This document shows, piece by piece, positions 45,185 through 54,372 of a stretch of DNA of 64,000 bases. Each line of letters starts with the position of its first letter. Position 1 is the stretch's first letter. The translations under genes were made by a program, and so were the position numbers. This stretch comes from an uncultured Porphyromonas sp. (lineage in GTDB: Bacteria; Bacteroidota; Bacteroidia; Bacteroidales; Porphyromonadaceae): contig NZ_CAJPPN010000002.1 in assembly GCF_905372525.1 (NCBI RefSeq), positions 1-64,000 on the forward strand, read 5' to 3'. The notes below the pieces were generated by a model that was not told the DNA's origin, did not search any database, and saw nothing but the letters and a program-made list of their open reading frames with translations.

Positions 45185-46126
45185 ATGAAGACAATCTCAT
45201 TAGCCCTACTGGGGCTCCTCGTCATGGGGGCTCTCTCCGGCTGTAGCTCTAGGGGCAAAGAGCCACCTACCCCACCTACGCCCCCACCGCCTCCCTCACC
45301 TACGGAGTACATCCAGTCGAAGCGTATAGTCAGCTACAACGATCAATTAGTCCCTACTAGTGGGGTAATCCTCGCCTACAATAGCCAAGGGCAAGTCATC
45401 AAGCAGCAAGACCAGTACTACGACAGAGACAAGAAAGAGCTCGTCAATAGCCAGTACAACATCTACACCTATCAGGGCGCTCAGCTCACCAAGGTAGAAA
45501 GCTTCTATGATGGAGGTACAGGCTCCTATCGTCGGGTGGGGGCGACCACCTATTCCTACCAAGGCTCCCAACTTCTCAAGAAGGAGGACTTCGAAATCGA
45601 TCTGAATGGCAACCTTGACCCCAAAGGATACGAGGAGTATACCTGGGTCGGGGGGCGCAAGTCTATCATGAAGCGGTATCAAATCTTCCAAGGCAGGACA
45701 ACCCTCTCCCAGAGCAAGAAGTACCTCTATCAGGATGGTAAGGAGATCGAGGAGGACTATGCAGCTGGGGCCAAGACCCCAAGCATGAGGAATGAGTATC
45801 GCTATGATGACAAAGGCCGGACGATAGAACTTACCCACATCCAGTACCTCCCAGAGTTTGACAATGAAGGTAAGCCAACAGACCGCTACAACGAAGTCTC
45901 CCGACAAGTCACGTACACTGAGTATAACCAGCGGGGAGACATCTCGAGGGCGAGGTATACCTTCAGTGCAGGGGGCGTCAGTAGCGGATCCACTGACACC
46001 TATGCCTACTCAGAGCTTGATGAGAAGGGTAATCCTCAGAAGCTCATCGTCACGAGGTCTACACCAGGGAGTGTCGATCAGATAATGGTACAGCAGACCT
46101 TTGCCTATACCTACGCTAAGCTATAG
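45185..46126 (+). CDS. Putative surface lipoprotein with YD-like repeats (second of pair)
   Basis: A 313-residue paralogue of the preceding gene, probably from tandem duplication. The lipoprotein signal ends LSGC (Cys about 20) and a longer Pro-rich spacer (PPTPPTPPPPPSP) follows. YD-like units include LAYNSQGQVIKQ, YSYQGSQLLKKED, YRYDDKGRTIEL and TEYNQRGDISRA. Overall similarity is strongest in the repeats and the C-terminal end (TYAKL). No enzymatic motif is seen. A GC-rich hairpin terminator follows. Confidence 0.72.
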   Translation: MKTISLALLGLLVMGALSGCSSRGKEPPTPPTPPPPPSPTEYIQSKRIVSYNDQLVPTSGVILAYNSQGQVIKQQDQYYDRDKKELVNSQYNIYTYQGAQLTKVESFYDGGTGSYRRVGATTYSYQGSQLLKKEDFEIDLNGNLDPKGYEEYTWVGGRKSIMKRYQIFQGRTTLSQSKKYLYQDGKEIEEDYAAGAKTPSMRNEYRYDDKGRTIELTHIQYLPEFDNEGKPTDRYNEVSRQVTYTEYNQRGDISRARYTFSAGGVSSGSTDTYAYSELDEKGNPQKLIVTRSTPGSVDQIMVQQTFAYTYAKL

Positions 46127-46174
46127 GACGACCAGACATAGAGTCTACCCCTCTCTAGTGTGAGAGGAGACCAC

Positions 46175-46233
46175 AGAGCCCCGGGGGCAGAGCGTTCAGG
46201 ATATTCTCTCCTGGCTCTGTACCCCGGGGCTCT
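46175..46233 (+). terminator. Hairpin terminator after lipoprotein pair
   Basis: The stem AGAGCCCCGGGG pairs with CCCCGGGGCTCT, with an inner stem (CAGAGC with GCTCTG). It lies about 50 bases past the stop codon. Confidence 0.75.
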
Positions 46234-46383
46234 TCGTTTGGGTATTGTCCCGAGAGGTGAAAGCTATCCCAGGGAGTCCCCTCTATAGGCGGGTGCACCC
46301 TGACTGCAGCGACGGAGTCAGAACCGATGCGAGAGCACTAGAGAATGGGGACAGCAGGCTCGAGAGTACACATCCCCGAATAG

Positions 46384-46630
46384 GAGCATCTGTATCCTAG
46401 CTATATACACAACTAACATACATCTACTATCTAGGAGTGAAAGGTGTACACGTGTGTACACTATAGTGTGCCCGCGTGTATACAACAGTGTACCCACGTG
46501 TACACTACACCGCTCTAGGTATATCCTCTATAGAGCACTCTCCTTGGCTTAACCTCGGGGATAACGTCTAGTCACCCCAGAGGTACGACGGTGGCTCCCT
46601 TCGGCACGAAGTAACATATCGAGGACACTA
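46384..46630 (+). repeat. Dispersed intergenic element, copy C
   Basis: Three 22-bp units lie at 46444-46465, 46466-46487 and 46488-46509. A perfect GCTCTA...TAGAGC stem (about 46512-46536) follows. GAGCATCTGTATCCTAG at the left matches copy D; the right part (CTCTCCTTGGC...CTCGGGG) matches copy B. The rest of the 977-base gap before nusB (about 46234-46383 and 46631-46987) holds no gene I can support. Confidence 0.75.
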
Positions 46631-46987
46631 GACAGTGGAGCCTACGACGAAGGATCATGTGACGATCCTATCGCCTATGGGGAAGTACTAGCTCCAGCTA
46701 TTCCACCTCCACACCCTCTGGTATTATGCCCAGATGAGGCAGGACAGAGATCCAACATCATGGGTATCCCGAGGATACGTCTATGGATATGAGGGTATAG
46801 GTCAGAAGGACTCTGTATGGATATAGGGATGCTCTCGGTGAGAGGACGGAGGTATGCTCCGCATACACTCCTGTATCGCATCAGAGTAGCAGAGATATAG
46901 TGCATTAGGAAGGGGGTTTGTGACGATCCTTGGGGGACTAGGTATGGAAGGGTAAGTACCCCGTGAGCGTTATTTCTCAAATCATTG

Positions 46988-46995
46988 TATCTTTG
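46988..46995 (+). promoter_or_regulatory. Putative -7 box for nusB (TATCTTTG)
   Basis: A perfect TAnnTTTG match 108 bases before nusB. Surrounding bases (CAAATCATTG and TGTGTGCTCTG) resemble those around the -7 box at 267, so promoter and flank may be part of a shared ancestral segment. Confidence 0.5.
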
Positions 46996-47103
46996 TGTGC
47001 TCTGTAGCTTATCAGCGATCTTTGGCTAGTGGATATACAGTATCTTCCGTATGCTGGCATAGACTTCGCTGAGCCTATCTGGAGCATATGTGACTACTGA
47101 ATT

Positions 47104-48159
47104 ATGATCAATAGAGTACTTATACGCACCCGCGTGCTACAGACGGCCTACACTCACCTACATCGGGGAGAGCTAAGGCTAACGGCGGCAGAGCAAGATC
47201 TGCAGCTCAGCCTAGAGCGCACCTACGACCTCTATCTCTACCTACTCCAGCTCATCCCTTCGCTGACAGACTTCTACCAGGAGGTATTGGAGATCCGTCG
47301 GAGGAAGCACCTAGCCACACACCAGGAGCGTACCCCCAACCTTCGTCTCGTAGAGAACCAGTTGGCTCGCCAGCTTGCCTCATCGGAGAAGCTCCAGCAG
47401 TGGTACGATCAGTTCGGTCTACGCTGGGAGGAGGATGAGGCATTGCTCCGCCATCTCATCCGCCTCATAGAGGACTCAGAGCTCTATGAAGCCTACCTGA
47501 GCGATCGGGAGACGAGCTATGAACGTGATCAGGCCTTCTGGGCAGATGTCTTTCACCAGCTCTTCACTCAGGATGAGCACCTCAACGAGTGGCTCGAGCA
47601 GCACTCGCTCTACTGGGAGGATGACCTCCAGGTGCTAGAGAAGATCGAGTGCGAGGAGCGTCCCTCCAGCGAGGAAGAGCAGATCCTACAGGTCATCACC
47701 AGCGCCAAGGAGCAGGGGGGGTACCAGGCCTCTCGATTCGAGAACGGGCCCGTGGAGATCGTCAAGGACTTTGTCGAGAAGTCCATACGCAAGGCCACTC
47801 AGGAGCTCCCAATCGATGATCAGCTCTTGCCCATGTTCCGAGACAGCGAAGATGAGACCTTCGCCCGACATCTGCTACGGCAGGTGCTCCTCAAGCAAGA
47901 GGAGTACCTACAGCTCATCGAGCCCGTCTTGACCGAGGGATGGAGTAGCGAGCGACTAGCTGACATCGATGCGCTCCTACTGAGGCTTGGGGTCACTGAG
48001 TTCCTACACTTCCCCGGTATCCCGACGCACATCACGATCAATGAGTATGTGGAGCTGGCCAAGCACTACTCCACGGCTCATAGTGCTTCCTTCGTCAACG
48101 GGATCCTAGACGCTATGGCTAGGAAGTTCCGAGAGGAAGGGAAGATCCTCAAGCAGTAA
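47104..48159 (+). CDS. nusB: Transcription antitermination factor NusB (long form)
   Basis: RNA-binding factor that with NusE (S10) promotes rRNA antitermination. At 351 residues it is about twice the E. coli length, which is normal in Bacteroidota. It starts MINRVLIRTRVLQTAY, with a charged helical first half. The NusB fold is completed by the C-terminal part (about 215-345), with DIDALLLRLGVTEFLHFPGIPTHITINEYVELAKHY as the conserved end (shown here only by its position, about 288-320). yajC starts 48 bases downstream. Confidence 0.92.
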   Translation: MINRVLIRTRVLQTAYTHLHRGELRLTAAEQDLQLSLERTYDLYLYLLQLIPSLTDFYQEVLEIRRRKHLATHQERTPNLRLVENQLARQLASSEKLQQWYDQFGLRWEEDEALLRHLIRLIEDSELYEAYLSDRETSYERDQAFWADVFHQLFTQDEHLNEWLEQHSLYWEDDLQVLEKIECEERPSSEEEQILQVITSAKEQGGYQASRFENGPVEIVKDFVEKSIRKATQELPIDDQLLPMFRDSEDETFARHLLRQVLLKQEEYLQLIEPVLTEGWSSERLADIDALLLRLGVTEFLHFPGIPTHITINEYVELAKHYSTAHSASFVNGILDAMARKFREEGKILKQ

Positions 48160-48207
48160 AGAAGAGACCATAACAATCATACTAACCAATAATAACGATT
48201 AGAAGTA

Positions 48208-48519
48208 ATGGAAACAATCCTCCTCCAAGCACAAGCATCTCAGGGCGGTAGTGGATGGACATCGATCATCATGATGGCAGCCGTGATACTCATCTTCTGG
48301 CTCTTCATGATCCGTCCTCAGCAGAAGCGACAGAAGGAAATACAGCAGAAGCGAGAAGCTCTGACGACAGGCGACCGCATCGTCACCTCAGGAGGACTCT
48401 TTGGGGTCATCCGTGATATCAAGGAGAAGGAGTTCGTCGTCGAGATCGCCGATGGAGTACGAGTCCGAGTAGATAAGGGCTCTGTCTTCCCCGCTGCGGA
48501 CGATCAAGGACAGAAGTAG
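48208..48519 (+). CDS. yajC: Preprotein translocase subunit YajC
   Basis: Small inner-membrane accessory subunit of the Sec translocon (SecDF-YajC). The 103 residues have one membrane helix (about 18-37) followed by MIRPQQKRQKEIQQKREALT and GDRIVTSGGLFGVI, both diagnostic. It sits in the conserved nusB-yajC-ybbR-coaE order of Bacteroidota. Confidence 0.95.
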   Translation: METILLQAQASQGGSGWTSIIMMAAVILIFWLFMIRPQQKRQKEIQQKREALTTGDRIVTSGGLFGVIRDIKEKEFVVEIADGVRVRVDKGSVFPAADDQGQK

Positions 48520-48541
48520 AGCTTCCCCCGATACATATACT

Positions 48542-48593
48542 ACAGAGAGGCTGTCGTCTCGGAGCCATGTACTCTGAGGGATAGCCTCTCTGT
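48542..48593 (+). terminator. Hairpin after yajC
   Basis: A perfect 11-bp stem (ACAGAGAGGCT with AGCCTCTCTGT) with a 30-base loop lies between yajC and ybbR. It may terminate or attenuate the transcript. Confidence 0.5.
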
Positions 48594-48647
48594 CTCCTAC
48601 TAGACTCAGAGAGCACGCTGACTCTCTCCCCCAATCATCAGTAAGCT

Positions 48648-49673
48648 ATGCAACTGGATCTCAAGAGCATCAAGAGGCGCAAGGGGCAAAAGACGGATAG
48701 CCTAGCCCCAGACCTAAAGAAAAAGAGGACAGGACAGGTCTTGACCTTCCTCTTCTTCGTCTTCCTCTCTGCTATCTTTTGGTTCATCCAGAGCCTCCAG
48801 ATGCGCTTCCCCTACGTACTACATATCCCAGTCGTCTACGACTCTATTCCCCCAGAGATAGGCCTCCAGGGGCATCCGCCTGAGTTCATCGAGGTGAGCC
48901 TAGAGGATGAAGGTGCGAACATCCTAGAGTACTCAATCCAAGGGACGACGCCCATCCGACTGAAGCTCAAGCGACAGCAGGATGGTAACGAGGGCTTCAC
49001 CCTCAGTAGCACGGTCCTCAGTCAGGAGGTGCGCAAGCGCCTCTCTACCTCGGCTCGCATCACAGCCATCACGCCTACCTCAGTAGATGTGGTGGCCTAT
49101 CGTAGGGCTCGCAAGGTCGTCTCCATCACGCTAGGCCGTCTCCCCCTCGTCGCTCAGGGCTATTCTCTCGGCGAGGTAGAGCTGACCCCCTCAGAGGTGA
49201 CGATCTTTGCCCCAGCCAAGGTGCTTGACACGATCCATACGATACGTACAGCCCCCTTCGAGGAGCAGCTCCTAGAGGCGACGACGACGACCAAGGTCAA
49301 GCTCGACCTCCCTGAGGGAGTGTATGCCTCGCTCAGTCGCGTACAAGCCCATCTCCCTGTAGAGCAGCTCACAGAGCAGACCTTCACCCTACCCGTATCC
49401 GTGGTGGGAGTACCAGAGGGCTATAGTCTCCTACCCCTGCCCAGCAGCGTCTCCCTGCAGATCACACTCCCCCGCTCGCGCTATACCGAGGTGCGAGCTG
49501 AGGACTTCGAGGTCACGGTATCCTATCCGCTGCAGGAGCAGACCAAGCAAAGAGAGACGCCGCGAGAGCTCGTCCTAGAGCTAACAAAGAAGCCCGACTG
49601 GCTACGGCACTATCGTCTCACCCCCGACCGAGTACAGTACGTGATCGAGGAGCACAAAGTCCCCAAGAGCTAA
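48648..49673 (+). CDS. YbbR-domain membrane protein
   Basis: A 341-residue protein with a basic N-terminus, one membrane helix (about 28-50, TFLFFVFLSAIFWFIQSL) and a large exported region with YbbR-like beta domains (about 60-330). YbbR proteins in Firmicutes activate the diadenylate cyclase CdaA; in Bacteroidota the partner is less clear and no cyclase gene is adjacent. Neighbours are yajC and coaE. Confidence 0.85.
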   Translation: MQLDLKSIKRRKGQKTDSLAPDLKKKRTGQVLTFLFFVFLSAIFWFIQSLQMRFPYVLHIPVVYDSIPPEIGLQGHPPEFIEVSLEDEGANILEYSIQGTTPIRLKLKRQQDGNEGFTLSSTVLSQEVRKRLSTSARITAITPTSVDVVAYRRARKVVSITLGRLPLVAQGYSLGEVELTPSEVTIFAPAKVLDTIHTIRTAPFEEQLLEATTTTKVKLDLPEGVYASLSRVQAHLPVEQLTEQTFTLPVSVVGVPEGYSLLPLPSSVSLQITLPRSRYTEVRAEDFEVTVSYPLQEQTKQRETPRELVLELTKKPDWLRHYRLTPDRVQYVIEEHKVPKS

Positions 49674-49703
49674 GTAACGACGTAGGCATATAATAGAGTA
49701 AAT

Positions 49704-50345
49704 ATGGTGGAGCCCAAGATCCTCACCCTAGGGATCACAGGGGGGATAGGCAGTGGCAAGAGCTACGTAGCCAGTCTCCTATCCGAGCGAGGGATACCTG
49801 TATACGATACCGATAGCCGTGCCAAAGCACTCTATGACGAGGATAGCACTCTACGGCAGGAGCTCATACAGCTCTTCGGCAGTCAGCTCTATGGGACGGC
49901 TGACGGGAGACTGGATCGCCAGGCCCTAGCTAAGATTATCTTTGGTGACCGAGAGGCTTTGGCGAAGGTGAATGCCTTGGTTCACCCTGCTGTGCGACGA
50001 GACTTCCTACACTGGCGGGAGGGGCTCCTCACCGAGGATATGCGCCTATGTGCCCTAGAGAGTGCCCTCCTCCTAGATGCTGGGCTAGAGGCCTACGCAG
50101 ACTATAGTATCGCCGTGGTAGCCTCCGACACGCTTCGACTAGAGCGAGCGATGCAGCGCGATGGTGTCCCCCAGGAGGCCATACGCTCTCGGATGGCTCA
50201 TCAGCTACCTCAGCAGGAGATGATACGACGCTGCGACTACACAATCTACAATGAGCCACCGCATGACCTAGAGGAGCAGATCGATGACATCCTCACCGAG
50301 ATTGCGCGAGATTATATACATTTGCACCAAGATAAATCAGAATAG
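49704..50345 (+). CDS. coaE: Dephospho-CoA kinase
   Basis: It phosphorylates the 3'-hydroxyl of dephospho-CoA, the last step of coenzyme A synthesis. P-loop GITGGIGSGKSYVASLL (about 9-25) is followed by DTDSRAKALY and, near the middle, LVHPAVRRDFLHW. Its 213 residues fit. It lies 30 bases after the YbbR gene and 14 before the DUF5606 gene. Confidence 0.95.
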   Translation: MVEPKILTLGITGGIGSGKSYVASLLSERGIPVYDTDSRAKALYDEDSTLRQELIQLFGSQLYGTADGRLDRQALAKIIFGDREALAKVNALVHPAVRRDFLHWREGLLTEDMRLCALESALLLDAGLEAYADYSIAVVASDTLRLERAMQRDGVPQEAIRSRMAHQLPQQEMIRRCDYTIYNEPPHDLEEQIDDILTEIARDYIHLHQDKSE

Positions 50346-50359
50346 ACAACGATCTAGTT

Positions 50360-50773
50360 ATGTTGAAGACCATTCTCTCCGTCTCTGGCAAGCCAGGACT
50401 CTACCGCCTCCTATCACAGGGGAAGAATAACCTCATCGTCGAATCACTCCAGACAGGGCAGCGTATCCCCATCCATCCCAAGGATTGCGTCGTGTCCCTC
50501 GGAGATATATCGATGTTCACTGACGCTGAGGATATCGCCCTCTCAGAGGTCCTCACACGTGTCCACCAGAGACAGTCTGGGGCGCCGTTCACCGACGACC
50601 TACTCAAGGATGGTGATGCCCTACGGTCTGTCTTCGCAGAGATACTCCCCTCCTATGATCGAGACCGAGTCTATACATCCGACATCAAGAAGCTCTTCAC
50701 CTGGTATAATATCCTTGTCTCTGCCGGTATCACGTCCTTTGGCGAAGCAGAGGAGGATACCAGAGACCACTAA
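50360..50773 (+). CDS. DUF5606 family protein
   Basis: A 137-residue protein of a Bacteroidota-specific family with no known function. MLKTILSVSGKPGLYRLLSQ and GQRIPIHPKDCVVSLGDIS are the recognisable conserved segments at the N-terminal half, a small beta domain; the C-terminal half (VFAEILPSYDRDRVYTSDIK and WYNILVSAG) looks helical. It follows coaE by 14 bases, as is usual in the group. Confidence 0.88.
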   Translation: MLKTILSVSGKPGLYRLLSQGKNNLIVESLQTGQRIPIHPKDCVVSLGDISMFTDAEDIALSEVLTRVHQRQSGAPFTDDLLKDGDALRSVFAEILPSYDRDRVYTSDIKKLFTWYNILVSAGITSFGEAEEDTRDH

Positions 50774-50785
50774 ACAAGTATTCAC

Positions 50786-50816
50786 GAGGGTAGCTCCCAC
50801 CATGGGAGCTACCCTC
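50786..50816 (+). terminator. Hairpin terminator after DUF5606 gene
   Basis: A 14-bp perfect stem (GAGGGTAGCTCCCA with its complement) and 3-base loop, 12 bases after the stop, ends the nusB-DUF5606 unit. Confidence 0.8.
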
Positions 50817-50853
50817 TCTCTGTCTAACACACATACATATTACGTCTAAGATT

Positions 50854-52044
50854 ATGTTCAAAGGCATGAAGAAGTACCTCTCCGAGGAACTGAAAGCCAT
50901 CGATGAAGCGGGGCTCTACAAGAGAGAACGTATCATCATCACCCCGCAGAGTGCAGACATCAAGATCAGCACAGGACAGGAGGTCATCAACTTCTGCGCC
51001 AACAACTACCTTGGCCTATCCGATCACCCTCGCCTCATACAGGCTGCCAAGGCTGCTATGGATAGCCATGGCTTCGGCATGAGCTCCGTGCGCTTCATTT
51101 GTGGCACTCAGGACATCCACAAGGAGCTGGAGCAGGCCATCGCTCGCTACTTCCACACCGAGGATACGATCCTCTATGCAGCTTGCTTCGATGCCAATGG
51201 CGGTATCTTCGAGCCTCTATTTGGCCCTGAGGATGCTATCATCAGCGATGCTCTGAACCACGCCTCCATCATCGATGGTGTGCGCCTATGCAAGGCTCAG
51301 CGCTACCGCTATGAGAATGCCAATATGGAAGACCTAGAGCGTGTACTCCAGGAGGCTCAGTCCGCACGCTTCCGTATCATCGTCACCGATGGGGTCTTCT
51401 CTATGGACGGTAACGTAGCTCCTATGGATAAGATCTGTGATCTTGCCGATAAGTATGATGCCCTCGTCATGGTAGACGAATGCCACTCCGCAGGTGTCGT
51501 CGGAGCTACGGGACGGGGTGTAGCTGAGCAGTTCAATTGCTATGGACGTATCGACCTCCATACGGGGACTCTGGGTAAGGCCTTCGGCGGTGCTATCGGA
51601 GGCTTCACCACTGGGCCTAAGGAGGTAATCGATATGCTACGTCAGCGCTCTCGTCCTTATCTCTTCAGCAACTCCATCCCACCAGCTGTAGTAGGTGCAG
51701 GGCTAGAGGTCTTCAAGATGCTCGAGGAGAGCGATGCCCTACATACCAAGCTCATGGAGAACGTCGTCTACTTCAGAGACAAGATGCTCGCAGCAGGCTT
51801 CGACATCAAGCCTACCCAGTCTGCCATCTGTGCCGTAATGCTCTACGACGCTAAGCTCTCTCAGGAGTATGCAGCACGTCTCCTAGATGAAGGAATATAC
51901 GTCACAGGCTTCTACTACCCTGTCGTCCCGAAGGGGCAAGCACGTATACGGGTACAGCTCTCCGCTGCACACGAACGCCACCACCTCGACAAGGCTATTG
52001 AGGCCTTCATCAAGGTCGGGCGCGAGCTCGGCACCCTGAAGTAG
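50854..52044 (+). CDS. kbl: Glycine C-acetyltransferase (2-amino-3-ketobutyrate CoA ligase)
   Basis: A PLP enzyme that splits 2-amino-3-oxobutyrate with CoA to glycine and acetyl-CoA in threonine catabolism. Family segments are INFCANNYLGLSDHPRL, GFGMSSVRFICGTQDIHKEL, VDECHSAGVVGATGRG and the PLP-Lys motif GTLGKAFGGAIGG. Its 396 residues match Kbl rather than the slightly different serine palmitoyltransferase-like relatives, though those cannot be excluded. No threonine dehydrogenase gene is adjacent. Confidence 0.93.
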   Translation: MFKGMKKYLSEELKAIDEAGLYKRERIIITPQSADIKISTGQEVINFCANNYLGLSDHPRLIQAAKAAMDSHGFGMSSVRFICGTQDIHKELEQAIARYFHTEDTILYAACFDANGGIFEPLFGPEDAIISDALNHASIIDGVRLCKAQRYRYENANMEDLERVLQEAQSARFRIIVTDGVFSMDGNVAPMDKICDLADKYDALVMVDECHSAGVVGATGRGVAEQFNCYGRIDLHTGTLGKAFGGAIGGFTTGPKEVIDMLRQRSRPYLFSNSIPPAVVGAGLEVFKMLEESDALHTKLMENVVYFRDKMLAAGFDIKPTQSAICAVMLYDAKLSQEYAARLLDEGIYVTGFYYPVVPKGQARIRVQLSAAHERHHLDKAIEAFIKVGRELGTLK

Positions 52045-52081
52045 CATCTCTATCCCTCTCACCCCATATCGGGCAAAAATA

Positions 52082-52119
52082 AGACAAGCCCCATAGGTTT
52101 CGGCCTATGGGGCTTGTCT
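52082..52119 (+). terminator. Hairpin terminator after kbl
   Basis: A perfect 16-bp stem (AGACAAGCCCCATAGG with its complement) and a 6-base loop lie 37 bases after the kbl stop. Confidence 0.8.
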
Positions 52120-52309
52120 CATTATACAACCACACTCCAATACTCCACGCCATACAACCGTGCTCCGCTCCCTCTGTCTAGTCTCCTACGATGGATATCC
52201 TCGCCTTCGCTAAGGACACCTACCCTCGTACTGTAGCTCCGTAGCACCCCAATGCGAGGCTATACGTACTCAATGGGATACTCTAGGGGGCTCCTCAAAT
52301 GGGGGTCAC

Positions 52310-53947
52310 TCAGGGGCGGTAAAGCTTGATCGTACGCTGCTCCCTAGATATATTGGGCGTGGAGAGGGTTACTACGAGGAGGAGAAGCCCTCGGCGTACC
52401 CCGAGGAGGCCCTCTAGGCTCGGCTCGGGGTGCTCCAGCAGTGAGATCAGGTTGGACGGATGACTCCCCTCATCCTGCTGCGCTACGAGCCGCCCCATCA
52501 GATCATAGATCCGCCATGTGATCTGCCGATCGGAGAGGGCTCGAAGCTCCTGTAGGAGCTCTGCAGGGGTCGTTGGGCTCTGCGTAGTAGAGGAGTTAGG
52601 ATTGGAGGCCTTGGGGTCTCGTGTTGCGGGGCCTTTGCCCCAGAGCGAATTAGCTCGCCCTGGTGTTGCATAGTTCTGAGTGACACGTGCCGGTAGCCAG
52701 TTGGTAGCACCCTCGTCGTCATGTAGGGGATCGACACGCTCCCAGGCTATCCCAGCCTTGGACTTCATCCCACGGGGTAGACGTGCGGTATCGTAGCTAC
52801 CAGCATCGATCGTCTGCCCCTTGGCATCGATTAGACCAGCCACACCGGCTCGATCAGGTAGGCGGGGAAGAGCGACCTCGAGTACCCCCTGAGCGGGGAG
52901 GTCATAGAGAGCCATCAGAGAGGAGGGATTACTCGTAAGGACGACGAACGTGTGCGGGAGGAGTGAGACGTCGGGAAGCGAGATGACCGAGACCGTCTCG
53001 GCATCCCGTCCTACGACGAGCCGGTAGGGAGAGAGAGCTAGGGGCTCGTCTGTAGGGTTATGTAGCTCTATGTACTCTGCTCCTTCCTTCTGGGGGTGAG
53101 GCATGATCTCAGAGAGGATCACATGATGCCCCGCACGGGTATCTATAGACGGTGTAGGCTTCGGATCAGGAGTGGCGGGGGGATCAGGGTTGGGCTGAGG
53201 CTCGGGGCGAGGTTGGGGTTGGGGTTTCGGAGGATCTTTTTCCCCCGTGAGGGCAGAGGAGATACGTAGCTGGCTGAGTTGCCAGGCCTCGTTATTCTTC
53301 TTTGAATATTGGCAGACCCAAGCAAGCGAGTTCTTAGGCTCGAATGTGGGCTGGAATTCCTTATTTGTCCCGACGAGTAGCCGTTGACCCTCCTTGGTGG
53401 GGAAAGCCACCTCAAGTCTCCAGCCCACCCCCTCATGATAATCCACCCGATAGTCTAGGCAGGAGACATGAGCCGAGGCATCCCCTTCCTCCTCAATGAG
53501 GGTCTTAGTCTCATGATAGCTAATCTGGGGTGAGCTCCCCTCTGCTCTGAGTCTCAAGGAGAGGGTGACGAGGGCAACACCATAGTGCATGCCACCGATG
53601 GAGAGTGCTACATAGTCGTAGGTATCTCCCTGCTGGGAGAGGCAGCATAATAGGACATAGCTACAGTTCGCCGAGGAGGGGGGTACCTGCCAACGTAGTC
53701 TCCCCTCAAAGCGAGGAGACCGAGGCAAGACCGTAGAGGTAGAGAGGACGCTCAGTCCACGAGACTTAGGGATAGGAGCGTGGAGCTGAATAGCTCCACC
53801 TTGGAGGCGAAAGTGGCTACGATCTAGTCGCCACGTCGGGGCCGGGGGCTCAATACCTTCACCTCCGAGATCGGGTTCCCAGATCTGAGCTCTGAGGGGG
53901 AGGCCTACAGATAGTAGGAGGCAGAGTAGATAGGTAGATAGACGCAT
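52310..53947 (-). CDS. Secreted lamin-tail-domain protein with sorting-like C-terminus
   Basis: A 545-residue exported protein of unknown function. A signal peptide (about 1-20) leads to a beta-rich N-terminal region (about 25-235), a Pro-rich linker (about 236-268) and a lamin-tail domain (about 272-420) starting HHVILSEIMPHPQKEGAEY. The last 80 residues (WRIYDLMGRLV and RRGLLLLVVTL, ending IKLYRP) resemble the C-terminal sorting domains of type IX secretion cargo. Surface location is inferred from that. The Pro/Gln/Arg linker is repetitive (PQPQPRPEPQPNPDPP). Confidence 0.78.
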   Translation of the reverse strand: MRLSTYLLCLLLSVGLPLRAQIWEPDLGGEGIEPPAPTWRLDRSHFRLQGGAIQLHAPIPKSRGLSVLSTSTVLPRSPRFEGRLRWQVPPSSANCSYVLLCCLSQQGDTYDYVALSIGGMHYGVALVTLSLRLRAEGSSPQISYHETKTLIEEEGDASAHVSCLDYRVDYHEGVGWRLEVAFPTKEGQRLLVGTNKEFQPTFEPKNSLAWVCQYSKKNNEAWQLSQLRISSALTGEKDPPKPQPQPRPEPQPNPDPPATPDPKPTPSIDTRAGHHVILSEIMPHPQKEGAEYIELHNPTDEPLALSPYRLVVGRDAETVSVISLPDVSLLPHTFVVLTSNPSSLMALYDLPAQGVLEVALPRLPDRAGVAGLIDAKGQTIDAGSYDTARLPRGMKSKAGIAWERVDPLHDDEGATNWLPARVTQNYATPGRANSLWGKGPATRDPKASNPNSSTTQSPTTPAELLQELRALSDRQITWRIYDLMGRLVAQQDEGSHPSNLISLLEHPEPSLEGLLGVRRGLLLLVVTLSTPNISREQRTIKLYRP

Positions 53948-54372
53948 GGTCTTGTGTGTGTGGTATGAGAGGGATATACGAGAGGGGGAAGAGCCCTCAG
54001 GAGGACAGGGAGTAGACTAGGGCTTACTAGAGCCTATGTGATACGGTGGAGGGAGGAGACTCTGGGTCTCGGGATAGGGATAGGTCTTTCACTTAGGAAA
54101 CTGCTTATTCAATGATTGATAGAGCAAATCTACCAACGATCTACGACACGGCAAAATATCAGCGGAATATCCGCGAGAGGTCGTACGTTCTCCTCTGGGT
54201 CTAACAAGGGGGAGAGGTCACGGGTATAGCCCTATCCTCTCGCCTAGGAGAAGCTCAGTCCTTGAGTCTTTAGCAGGGGGAGAAGATATAGTCTGCGGAC
54301 GAAACATTATACGGGCATTGAATTGTTTTAGTGTATATTTTAAGTTCATCTCATAATAAAGTATAGCGCACT
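53948..54372. other. Divergent intergenic gap, nothing clear
   Basis: This 425-base gap lies between the divergent lamin-tail and NDH-2 genes. I see a small palindrome (GCGGAATATCCGC near 54160) and an AT-rich stretch near 54320-54360 that probably holds the NDH-2 promoter, but no good -33/-7 pair, RNA or repeat. Confidence 0.4.

Noticed and set aside
45347..45907. 186-residue open frame antisense to the second lipoprotein
   Set aside because: Hydrophobic shadow of the lipoprotein coding strand with no independent signals.
46675..46980. 101-residue minus-strand open frame before nusB
   Set aside because: No recognisable features; lies in the degenerate intergenic region after repeat copy C.
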